A stretch of 64,000 nt of DNA from Hyperoplus lanceolatus. Lineage: Eukaryota; Chordata; Actinopteri; Uranoscopiformes; Ammodytidae. The stretch lies in assembly GCA_026929865.2 (NCBI GenBank), contig CM049418.1, forward strand, positions 7,698,501 through 7,762,500, read 5' to 3'. The notes beneath the pieces were generated by a model, which saw only the letters and a list, made by a program, of their open reading frames with translations, was not told the origin of the DNA and did not search any database. Of the stretch, positions 45,256-64,000 are shown piece after piece; the first letter of the stretch is position 1; every line of letters starts with the position of its first letter. A program made the position numbers and the translations under genes.

Positions 45256-48200
45256 ATGTCGCAGTTACAGGCGAGGTTCTTCACGGAGAACAAACGGTAA
45301 GCTTTAAATATCAAATATACTACTAAAGGACAGGAATGGTTAGCTTTGCCGGCTAACTAGCTGTAACTCCCAGTAAACATTGAGACTTTTGCCTTTTGAA
45401 TGTGTGCTTTAACTGTCTGCTTAGCCTCTAAATACTGTAGCTAATGTGTCTTGCTTGTTTGTTAAACTAGCTAACAAATCCAAGATGTGATTGACTGCTG
45501 CTTTGTTCATGTCTGTGATGCAACTTGCATACCAAATACTTCTAGTTCAAAATAAATGTGTCGGCGGATATGTCACCTGTGGTAGCAGCTGAATTCATGG
45601 CTTTTTTTCTATTCTTCAGGTATGTTGTGGATGATGTCCCATTTTCCATCCCCGCTGGCTCTGAGGTGCAGGACCTCAGCAATGTCATCAACAAGCTACT
45701 GGAGGCTAGAAATGGTAAAGAAAAGCACACACTTCACTCTTTTCATATATGCTATTCTATAGTTGGCAAGCACACATGTTCCCTGCAGACCCAAGGCATT
45801 GAAATCATCTAAAAAATAATAATCTTTAATAAGAATTGGTGTCTGAAGTCTTAAAGTTAATTTAAGAATAAGGCCTAAATTAGTATTTTTAATGTCTAAA
45901 ATCAAATGTTAGAAAGTCTTGAAAAATGCTCAGACTACTAGGATATCATGAATCTTCTTTTTTCTTCTTCTTGACTTTGTAATTAAAAAAAAATATATAT
46001 ATATTGTGATTTTGTTTCCGCAGCATCTCACAGCAAAGTGGAATTTGACTTCCTGGTCAGGGGTCAGTTCCTGCGAACGACGCTCTCCGCTCACATGGAG
46101 ACCGAGGGCATATCAACGGTACGCTGCTTGACATCAGATTTTAAGCTAAATCATGTATCAAATGGTACAAATTAGGGCTGGATAGTGGGAACACATGATT
46201 TGGTATTCACACTTCTCCGTCTGGGTTTCAGGAAGACGTGGTGGAGATAGAGTACGTGGAGCGGATCACAGCCCCGGAGCCTGAGGAGTGTATGATGCAC
46301 GATGACTGGATCAGCTCTGTGGATGCTGATTCTGAGTGGTAAGATGAAAACTCATCAGATCGGGGAAATAAATGCTTGATAGTCAAGGTCTAAGACAATA
46401 ACTCCTGCAAAGTTCAGATGTAATCTACTATGATCTTCCCTTGTTTTTCTTACTTTTATTTGTATTTTTTTTTTTGCAGGATTCTAACAGGCTCATATGA
46501 CAAAACGGCCCGGATCTGGTCCGCGGAGGGCAAGGCGGTGATGACGGTGGCGGGACACACAGACGTGGTCAAAGACGTCGCCTGGGTCAAAAGAGGTGAG
46601 AGTGGACAAAATGGCAGATACCTTACTCTAGTAAGTAATAGTCGCTTCCTTTTTGTTAAAGACATCTGCTATTGTTTTTTTCTTGCAGATGGCCTGACTT
46701 CTCTGCTCCTGACGGCCTCTCTGGACCAGACTGTGCTGCTGTGGGAATGGAACTCTGAACGCAACAAGGTGAAGGCCAGACACTGTTGCCGGGGACACAC
46801 GGGCAGCGTGGACACCGTCGCCACAGACCCCACCGGCTCAAAGGTAAAAACACGGATGGACAATGTAGAAGGAACCAAATTTAAAGGTGTTACCATTTTA
46901 TTATTTTTTTTTGTGAATATTAATTTGTGTTTTTCTCCCTCAAAGTTCTGCAGCGGCTCCTGGGACAAAATGTTGAAGATCTGGTCGGCAGGTAAGTTGT
47001 TGCATTTGATTGATTGCATCTTAGGGCGAGGGTTAGTTCAGTTTTCAGCTATCTTTTTTGTTGGAACTTTAAGTGTTACTGAATTTAAAGAAAAATCTCC
47101 AACCTTCTACCTGTGCCGACAGTTCCCACAGACGAGGCAGACGAGGTGGAGGAGCCAGTCGACCGACCGAGGAAGAAGCAGAAGACCCAACAGCTCGGCC
47201 TCACCAGGGTGAGTGGTGTCAGCACAGTTATATCAATACACATAACTTGATATAGTCAAAGTTCACGCTTTAAATGCAAGAATTCTGTCTTTGGCCTGAC
47301 CAGGGTGAAGGGTCCCAACAGAGTTATATCTCTATGCTTAACCTGATTACGTCAAAGTCCACACGTTTAATGTGAGGTTTCTTTCTTTTCACTCCGACAC
47401 AGACTCCAATAATGACGTTGTCGGGACACAACGAGGCAGTGTCGTCCGTGCTGTGGTGCGACAGTGAGGAGGTGTGCAGTGCATCTTGGGACCACACCAT
47501 CCGCCTGTGGGACGTCGAGACGGGAGAAATGAAGACAACGCTGGTGAGAGACGCAATGATGAGCTAGTAAAACAAGTGATGTGATTCAAATTGAATGAGA
47601 TGGCGATGATATAGATACAGTTTTGTTCTGATATATGCTTAAGATATATGACTTTTTTGCCCTGGGTCTTGCCTATCAAGCTACATACAGGACGAATATA
47701 TAATAAAAGTTTTAGAAACCTTGAAATATTTTGATGCTATTTATTTTGCATTTCCTATAATAAGCTCCCTGATGTTTTTGTCCTTTCTACAGACGGGCAG
47801 TAAAGTGTTTAACTGCATTTCCTACTCGCCTCTGTGTCGACGGCTGGCCTCAGGCAGCACCGACAGACACATCAGGCTGTGGGACCCTCGCACCAAAGGT
47901 AGCACTGCTCTCCAAACAGCACATACATCTTCACTCTTTAAATATCATTCTGCCTGTGTCTCATCAGCAGCGTTATCTTATTTCCTCTTGGTTTTCCCTC
48001 TCCTTTCCAGACGGGTCCCTGGTTCAGCTCACCCTGACCTCCCACACAGGTTGGGTCACTGCCGTCAAGTGGGCGCCGTCACACGAGCACCAGCTGGTCT
48101 CCGGTTCCCTTGACAACCTGGTCAAACTGTGGGACACCAGAAGGTCTGTACAGCACATACGTTCAATGTGTATGCAAAAAAAGTCAAATATGCACTCCAA

Positions 48201-49579
48201 TAAGAAATCAATAGCGTATTTACATTTGGAACTCAAAGAACTTTGTGCTATTATATTGCAGGTTCCTGTTTTTCAACACCCTTAGACTATTAAAAATATG
48301 ACTGAAAGATCAATAAATCAATCAGTAGGCACAAATGAGCTGACTAGGTCAGGCCCTGAAAGGCAGTTATCCTTTCAGTTCTTTTTTTCCCTGTGTTTTT
48401 GCTACCTCAAATCTTTAAGAAGATTTCATTTTCAGTAGCGAATGAGAGCCCGAGCTGTGTCGTTATCATTGCTTTTGCAGTTTGAAAGGTCACTCGTAGT
48501 TGTAGAACAGGACGTCCTGCTCATTCCACACATCTGAAGCTATGTCCCATTACAGAGACCACGCACTTGGTAGGACGCGGTCTATGAAGGCAAAAGCCTA
48601 CGAAGGCCGGTTTTAAGGCCAACGAGCCTTGTTAAATGAGACGGTCTCCGCAGGTCTCGGTTTACGAGCATTTCCGGTTTACGTAACGAGCCGTTAACTT
48701 GCGTGACGACTCGCCGCTCCTGTGCTGCCTAGCAACCCTGATTGCTGCCAACAGAGACAACCTTGTCAACGGAGGAAAAAAGAAAAAGAAGTTGCCTACC
48801 AGACGAAAAGAAAAAAAAGTACAAGAAAAAAAGAAAGGAAGATAAAAGTTAAGAAGATGGAGCAACACGTTGCTGTTTTGTTATTTCTTATTTTATTGTA
48901 TGCCATCTCTGAAAAAACCGCAATGAATCTTGGGATATGTTGGGCCGCGAAGGATCCATCTGATGCAGCCTTCAAAACCGTGAAACGAAGGCTGCATTTC
49001 ACGACCGCATATGAGGAGCCTTGCAAGGAGCCTTGCAAACGGGACAGCCTTTGCGCACCGCTATGACGCAATCGGTCTTCAAATGCAGCCTTCGTAGGCT
49101 GCAATACCTGAATCAAGACACAGCCACAGTCAAAAAGCTTCCCCTCAGCCACGCCTCTGTCTGGAAAAAGCTTCTCTTTCAGAATAAAATACAGTTTAGA
49201 AAACGTACGAGACCTCTCTTTAGCCTACACCTACTGCAACATAAATATATTCAATACCACGGTTGTCCTCACTCTTTGCTATATAAACCTCTTTCATTTG
49301 TCACAGCTGTAAGGCTCCTCTGTATGACCTGGCGGCACATGAGGACAAAGTGTTTTGTGTGGACTGGACAGAAAGTGGGGTAAGATTGTTTTCCACTAAT
49401 ATAACACCAAAGCAAAGGGCATTCAGTGCTTATTCCAGTGGGAAATCGAGGAGGGACTGTAGTTCAAAGTTAAATAACTTCTCTTGTTTTTGTATTTGCA
49501 GCTGATGTTGAGTGGAGGTGCAGACAACAAGCTGTACACCTACAAATACTCGGCCCCTCAGACCGACGCAGGGGCATAG
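45256..49579 (+). CDS. wdr12: WDR12, ribosome biogenesis protein of the PeBoW complex
   Basis: Thirteen exons give 423 aa, the same length as human WDR12: 45256-45296, 45620-45714, 46024-46118, 46232-46338, 46480-46595, 46689-46843, 46946-46991, 47123-47208, 47403-47543, 47793-47898, 48011-48143, 49307-49379, 49502-49579. The N-terminus ([20 protein letters not shown], to about residue 70) is the NLE domain that binds the Midasin ATPase MDN1. Seven WD40 repeats follow, with a basic insert [14 protein letters not shown] between the third and fourth. WDR12 acts with PES1 and BOP1 in the nucleolus in processing of the 27S/32S pre-rRNA and 60S maturation. Intron 11 holds a transposon remnant. The downstream AATAAA is at 49712. 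Confidence 0.98.
48540..49128. mobile_element. Probable DNA-transposon remnant in wdr12 intron 11
   Basis: The left end AGCTATGTCCCATTACAG and the complement of the right end GGCTGTGTCTTGATTCAG are partly alike, and CCTACGAAGGC occurs inside both ends in inverted order. The interior has AAG-rich sequence and no transposase. Boundaries are approximate. Confidence 0.45.
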
Positions 49580-49711
49580 AATCCATGGCCGCCAGAGATC
49601 CACCACATCCATCACCGCAAGACACACAGAATGGACACACATGTATACACAGTGACATTATAGTGACAGGGGGACAGAAGCAGCTGAGATTTTTTTTTTT
49701 TGCTTCCATAC

Positions 49712-49717
49712 AATAAA
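49712..49717 (+). terminator. wdr12 polyadenylation signal
   Basis: AATAAA 133 bp after the stop codon. An ATTAAA follows near 49865 as a possible alternative. Confidence 0.65.
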
Positions 49718-49734
49718 TTGCCGGCTGTGTTCGT

Positions 49735-51689
49735 TATCGTGGTAACTTTTAACCCTCTCCCCCCATCCCTCATTTTTTTACACAGATGTTCTTATGGATT
49801 GTCGTTGTCTTCCTGTAACCTAAGAAAATTATAAATTTATTTTGTCTCCTTGAATGTCTCTTTTATTAAATGTTTCATTCAAAAGTGCTCGGTATTTGAT
49901 TTCTGATATGTTGATGAAGGTGATGAACAGTGATGATATAATATTGATAACAATGAAAATTGACAGAGAAGGTTCCATACAAATATTTTTTATTTAATTT
50001 TTTAACCTCCAAGTTGCCTTGTAAGACTTGATTACGGAAGTAAGAAACCAGTTACACATTACTTTCTGAGGGATGTTGTATTTCACAATTTGCAGTTACT
50101 GTTTGCAAAAATTGTACACCATCAACTTCCTCGTGTTTTGGGTTTGCAAAACAAAAAACCTGTTGAATCGTGGATACCTGAACAGGACGTGGATACCTGA
50201 ACTTTTTCCTCTTCAGACTGGTTTGACCAGAGAAGAGTGGGTAGCGAAAAGGTGTAGCCGTAGTGGTTTTCATTGAACTACAATATCAGTTTGCTTTTAC
50301 TGAAAACTTGTTTTTAGCAACAAGGGAGGTGCACTCCAGAGGGATTCAACAAGCTGACTTCAGGTACTAACAAGTCTCACCCATCTGTTCTTTTTTTTTT
50401 GATGACATGGTGGTTAGGATTACTGAAGTTCAGTCTGTGGAAGGAGCCGATGGTGACAATATAGACGATCTTCGGTATCGCGCTGACAGCAGCGCCCTCT
50501 GGTGCCCAAACTGCGCCACGGCTACTTTGCATATCCTGTTTCTCTGACTCATTATGACTGCTGTCGGGAGAGGAGACTAGCCGAGCTGCACCGCATAGAT
50601 GCTCACACAGCTTTACAAAAAAGAAAAAACAAGGTAAAGGCACACAACTATTATGTTATAATTTAGCATCTCACTTTAACGTAAAAACCTGTCTGGACCG
50701 GTGAAATGTGCGCTAGGTGCTTATGTGCTGGCCACGACACTTGCTGGTGCTGCTAAGCTAAAACACTGCTAGCTCCTTCATTAACGTTTTCTGTCTGGTT
50801 TTCCATCTCCATACTTTAACGTTTATTTCCACCTTGGTACTTGACATTAATTTAGTCACTTTGTTGATTCCTGTCACGAGGGGCACGTTTTCTTCTGTCT
50901 TTCCTTGTCATTACGGCGACATTTTTTCGGTTGTAACTGTACACCTGCTCGACTGCCAGCTGGCTCTCAATGCTCCTTAACTCCTTCAAGGCGCAGGTGT
51001 CTCATCCTAACAACACCCATATTTAATTATCCTTTTCTAGGCCCTTGGATACCAATGGGTTTCTGACTTGCTACAGATAGCCCTCTGTAATAAAGCCCTT
51101 TTTGATAACTGCTGGGTATAATTCACAGCTGGGGGACACAAACAGCTGTCACATCTGTCTTGCCCTTCCATGTCCCTTCCTCTTTTCTACAGTCTATGCC
51201 CCCCTCCCAGAAAAGGAAAAGCAACATAAAAAAACACCATCATTGTTAATCTGTTGCTATTCAATTACTTTACACATTCATTCAGTGTAACACGACTTAA
51301 TCTTAATCATTCAACAAAGTTTTTCATTAGAGAAAGGGTGTAGTGATGCTTTTCTTTTTAAACAAGGGGAAAAACGTCTATTTAACTTGATACTTTAATG
51401 CCATTTTTCAATGTCCTTAAAATAAACCTCAGGATTTTTCGTTTTTATGAAAGAAATTAACTAAAGTAATACATCATGTGTGAAAAACAAATGGATAAAA
51501 TAATATATTTTGTGAAAACCCTGACATACAAATAAACTAAACTACAAATCTTAGTGACAATATTTTAAAATCCACTGTGGTTTCTGACTGCAACTATACA
51601 ACATGAATTTACAAAAAAAAACAGCTTTAATGTAGCTGACCACTGTCGTAACCACCATGCATGAAAAGGCTATTTAATTTTTTTTTCAG
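49735..51689. other. Intergenic and 5' non-coding region of ica1l
   Basis: No coding sequence is recognisable. A segment ending AACAAG at 50633 followed by GTAAAG looks like the end of a non-coding first exon of ica1l, and the GC-richer 50480-50630 would then be its promoter and leader. The rest (50640-51689) would be intron 1. An acceptor at 51688-51689 precedes the ATG-containing exon. Confidence 0.4.
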
Positions 51690-51714
51690 ATCGGAACAAG
51701 GCTGACTGTCCACG

Positions 51715-59004
<7,290 letters not shown>

Positions 59005-60779
59005 AGCTCTGTTTGTGTTTTATTGTGTGTGTGCGTGCGGAGCAGTGTATGATTTCCCTATGAAGGATGCCGGACATCAGCACATTTTCATGTCACCGAC
59101 CAAGTAAAAATACACACAAGCCTGTATTTCTGTTAGCAGGTGAGACGTGTACATAGCCACACTTGCAAATACACACACTCATATGTTTGCATTACAGTGG
59201 AAGGTGTTATTTTACACCAGATAAGGGAAAACAATGTCGGTCGAGTGTTAAGCGCTCTCATCAGCTCTGTCAATGACTGTTAACTCTATGCTACGTGAAG
59301 CCACTGACTCATATGCACACAGCAAACCTTGTGTGGTTTGTGCTAACCTTGTGCTGTGCTCCTCTGTCTTTGTTTCGTTCCTGTTAGCGTTGTTTTGGTG
59401 TGTGCGTGGTGTGTCGGATGGTAAATGAAAAAAATATATATATATTTACTGCTTGATGTTTGTATGGTAGCACATGATTGTCACAAATGAATGAAGAGCA
59501 TAATTATAATATGGGAAACCTGGACCTCACTGAGCCTTCATCTATGGACTTGGGTCAGGTTTTGTGATGGCCTGCACAAATTCTGGAGCTTGAAGGCTCC
59601 ATCAGTTTGACACATAATGTGATGCTTTATTGATATTAGTAAGGAACTTCCCCCACTATTCCGCAATGGATTTGACATTCGTTGGAATCATTATGACAGC
59701 CTGAACTGTGGGTCAGATTACAGGGAATCACCACACCATCCCAGATTGTACTGTCTGAAAAAAATAGGATGTGTCTGAAATCTGTCGTTTTGATTTCATA
59801 ATCACAAGTCCAAAGCCAAGCAAAAAATGCCAGGTGTGAAATATTTACCTTGTAGTTTGTCTCTTGTAGGACACAAAATAATTTAGATTATTTTCAGGTG
59901 GGTGTGTTATTTAAGCATTTAGAAATCTGCGACAGTACCTGAGCTGCATCGAAAAGTATTTATTGTCAGATTATATCACTCTACGCAAAACTCTAATGTT
60001 TTTGTCGTGCAGTACACTGAAAAATTATAGCAACACCATAAAGAAATAACACCGTCCGATACTGTCTATTTTTTCAATCTTTGTGTGTTGTGTATTTAAG
60101 AATTATATATAATTGAATGGGAATCAACACTGGATAACTGTTACCATATCATATCGTGGATTTATTTACCCACAGTATGTTTTCAAAGGGTGGGAAAAAA
60201 CAACTTAAGACTGACATTTTTGAATGTTTAAGGATTGGTTTAGTGAAGCGATGCAAAAGGAAGGTGTAGAGTTTTATGTGAGCTATACATGATCTTTTGA
60301 GATGTGAATATGACGTCAACATGCACCGACTGAGACCCCAGTCAGTTGTGACGTTTGTGTGCCTGTGTAAGTCACTCTCAGCCAAGCTAAGGTGATCACG
60401 GTCCAGTGGGAAAACTCAACAAAAAAAAATCTTTTTATACAAGCTGCACAATATCAATCTCAGCTTTTTCCAGGGGGGGGAATACACCCCTACTAAACAT
60501 GATCTATCATTTAAATGTCGATTTTAATGTGACACATGGACTTTCTGAGGGGAAAACAGGAGACCGAAACACTGCTGATGCTCTTATAAGTGCAGAGGAA
60601 CTGTCGTGTCATGTATTATAGTGTCTTCTCTTGATTTACACAAAAAATAATGTATTTCTCAAGTCAATCACAAATGCTTTATTTAATTCAACTATGCCTT
60701 TTTATTTCACTCGAGGGGTTTAACAGATGAAAACTTGGCAGTTCTGTTTTCAATAAACTGGACAAGCAAACAAAGAATC
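59005..60779 (+). other. ica1l 3' UTR
   Basis: No exon is visible after the stop codon. The first strong polyadenylation signal on this strand is AATAAA at 60752-60757, giving a 3' UTR of about 1.75 kb, with another AATAAA near 60863. AT-rich patches near 59430-59450 and 60085-60115 are unremarkable. Confidence 0.5.
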
Positions 60780-62884
60780 TTTTTCGTTGAGTATTTCTTG
60801 TGTCGAGCCTCATTCCAAAATGCTGTTTATCCACTTTGAAAAAAAAGAAAAAACTTGTATCTGAAATAAACCTGTATAAACATATGTATGAATCTACTCT
60901 TTTTGTTGTAAACAGACGTCTAAAAAACGACAAAGAGGAACTTGTCGCTTGTGGGTGTGATTGTTTTTCAGCAAGTGGATATCTCATTTTGGAACTGAAC
61001 TCTTTTCTGCTCTTCTTAATGTTTCAGAAACGTTACTCGTGCCAAATCAGGTCAGGGGATACAATGACATCCACACTTCTCTCCACTTCTACTCTGCTAC
61101 AGGTTTTTACATCAACTGCATTTTTTACACTGTGTGAGGCTACATGGATAGCAGCAGCTGTTGCTTTTGCTCTCCTTGTAGTAGTGTAGACTTTTGTTAA
61201 GTGTGCACTGAGAAGTACGTATATCTTTTTTTTTTTTTTCTGTTGGATCCTATTCACTACAACCTGAGATGGACGATGTTATCTATTCTCAATTTCTTAA
61301 AATTCTCTGTAGACCCAATTTCACTCCTGATAAATAAATAACGTTATTATTCACAATGATGAGACATGTAGTAAATTCACAGTACCCAGCGGAGGAAAAG
61401 CAGGATTAGGATGGGAGGTCTGGGGGGTAGTAATGTGGTACAATAGTTGAGTCATTCAGATACATATCTTTGTCAGCCGATAATACAAACACAGTGTGCC
61501 TCTATATTTACATATCCGGTACATTCCTATCCCACCGCAGCAGGCCAAGTCAAGTAGTAATGACATATACAGGAAAGATGGGCCCGCGGGCATGGAGATG
61601 CTGTCAACCGGCAAACGACACTGAGTGAGTATATTCTGATATGTCACTCTACTTAAAAATATTAATAACACAGAAGGTGGGTTGTGTCTGACTTTTAAAA
61701 CTCCCATCTACCCCTGTGGCCTACGAAAATTGGGTTCATCAACATCTCCATGCTCTGGGCCCCTGCAAGCCAAAAGGGAGACCCCACAGCTCTCTTCTGG
61801 ACACATTTTTAACAACAACACAGAGCAAGACAAGAGATAAAATCAGGATTACGTTGACGAGTGAGGGAGAAAGGAAAGGAGAGAAAGACAGAGCTGAGAA
61901 AAAAAGGAGGAACAGAAAGAGGGTGGTGATGGAGGTGGAGTCAAAAGGGACACTTCTGAGCGAAAAGGCTGGCGCTTGGGAAGGAGGGGCAAGCAGACAC
62001 GGGTTGAACACGCTGCACACATCATATCATATAGCCCTGGCCCGTGTTTCCCATAGATACACACCAGCCGGGCAGGGGTCTAGCTCTCTGCTACTAGTTA
62101 GTTTTAACGTTAAGGCATCGGCTCGTACAAGTTTTGCTGTTAAAAGTACAAAACAGATGTCTGGGTGTTAGTTTGCAGTGTGTTTGTTGCTTGTGTATGT
62201 TCTGCTGATCCCCGCCTTTCTGTGTGTATCTATGGCAACCGTAGTGCTAACACATCATGTGCATCATGCTAAAGAAAAGCGACATGATCCGAGCACTACG
62301 CTGGTTTTAGCGAAACTAAAGCGGTCGAAAATATCAGGCACATTTTGAACTCCCTCCCCCTGCCCTTTGTCGTGACCGTTTCAAGTTTTGCTACGTTTAC
62401 GTCTGGCAGCACCAAAATTAGCCTCCATGGTCAAACTCTCGGTCGCAAAGGAAACCAGAGGCCTTTTTTCTTTATTTTTTTTCTGTAATGGAAGGCATAT
62501 TTCATATCAAGAGAAATAACTACAAATAGAAAAAGAGATATGTCCGTGGAAAGGCGCCATGGTATAATACGATGAAATTAAAAGAGTCTGTCCTTTTTTT
62601 CGCCTCCTTTTCCTACTTAAAAAAAACAGGAACATAACCAGCACTGAAGGTTAGAAGAAAGCGATGAAATGTTATAGTTGCAAACCTCCACACAGAGTGG
62701 GGGGCTGCAGGACTCTCACGCTGTTGTCGTCGTCTGAGGAGGAGAGGCAGTGGGAAGTGCTTTTTTCAACAAGATAAGGACATCAGAGAGAGCTTAGCTG
62801 GCATGCTGAAGGCATTTTTAACTTTTTTTTTTGGAGCAAAAGGGTTGATTTTCCTAGTTTCCAATGTGTGTGTGTGTGTGTGTA

Positions 62885-62977
<93 letters not shown>

Positions 62978-63002
62978 GGGGTGAGTATAGTTGTGGGGGT
63001 CA
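60780..63002. other. Convergent intergenic region and fam117b 3' UTR
   Basis: ica1l and the FAM117 gene converge here. The right part is the FAM117 3' UTR, which starts at 63002 on the minus strand and meets a long CA array within about 25 nt of the stop. TTTATT at 62471-62476 is a possible minus-strand AATAAA signal. I see no further gene. Confidence 0.45.
62866..62977. repeat. TG/CA microsatellite in the FAM117 3' UTR
   Basis: A long TG array, interrupted once by TATTTG near 62881. On the gene strand it is a CA array starting about 25 nt after the stop codon. Confidence 0.95.

Positions 63003-64000
<998 letters not shown>

Noticed and set aside
61716..62171. 151-codon plus-strand and 93-codon minus-strand open frames between ica1l and fam117b
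   Set aside because: Low-complexity Lys/Arg/Glu sequence, no family resemblance and no plausible splice partners; judged to be chance frames in UTR or intergenic sequence.

Overview
The window is nuclear DNA of a teleost fish, probably a spiny-rayed (percomorph) species. This rests on compact vertebrate genes with GT-AG introns, abundant CA/TG microsatellites, tRNA-derived SINEs and many small non-autonomous hAT, Harbinger, Tc1/mariner and TTAA-type DNA transposons. I recognise six protein-coding genes, one nuclear tRNA gene and four intronic box C/D snoRNAs. All assignments come from reading the sequence and remembered family features. No database search was run.

Layout. 245-33235 (minus): the first 38 coding exons (1837 codons, all splice phases compatible) of a large ASH/MSP-repeat plus CH-domain ciliary protein, most likely cfap47, which runs off the left edge. 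A tRNA-Asp(GUC) gene lies antisense in one of its short introns. Its large introns hold most of the transposon load, including nested hAT elements and a 3.8-kb fold-back structure. 34246-37883 (minus): nufip1, complete (581 aa). 38390-43947 (plus): nop58, complete (564 aa), with two SNORD70-like and two SNORD11-like snoRNAs in its introns. 45256-49579 (plus): wdr12, complete (423 aa). 51715-59004 (plus): ica1l, complete (548 aa). 63003-64000 (minus): the 3' end of a FAM117 gene, probably fam117b, running off the right edge.

How it fits together. nufip1 and nop58 are head to head with 506 bp between start codons. NUFIP1 is an assembly factor for box C/D snoRNPs and NOP58 is a core protein of the same particles. 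The nop58 introns carry C/D snoRNAs predicted to guide methylation of two neighbouring 18S rRNA nucleotides. The next gene, wdr12, encodes a PeBoW subunit needed for 60S maturation. About 15 kb is therefore devoted to ribosome biogenesis. nop58, wdr12, ica1l and fam117b match the gene content of human 2q33, whereas cfap47 (human X) and nufip1 (human 13q14) do not, so a chromosomal junction lies around 33-38 kb.

The most interesting points are the nufip1/nop58/snoRNA/wdr12 arrangement, a hAT element whose target-site duplication overlaps the D box of one SNORD70-like copy, a GC-AG intron and a duplicated lysine-rich tail exon in nop58, long TG tracts abutting 3' splice sites, and the fold-back element interrupted near its apex by a hAT insertion.
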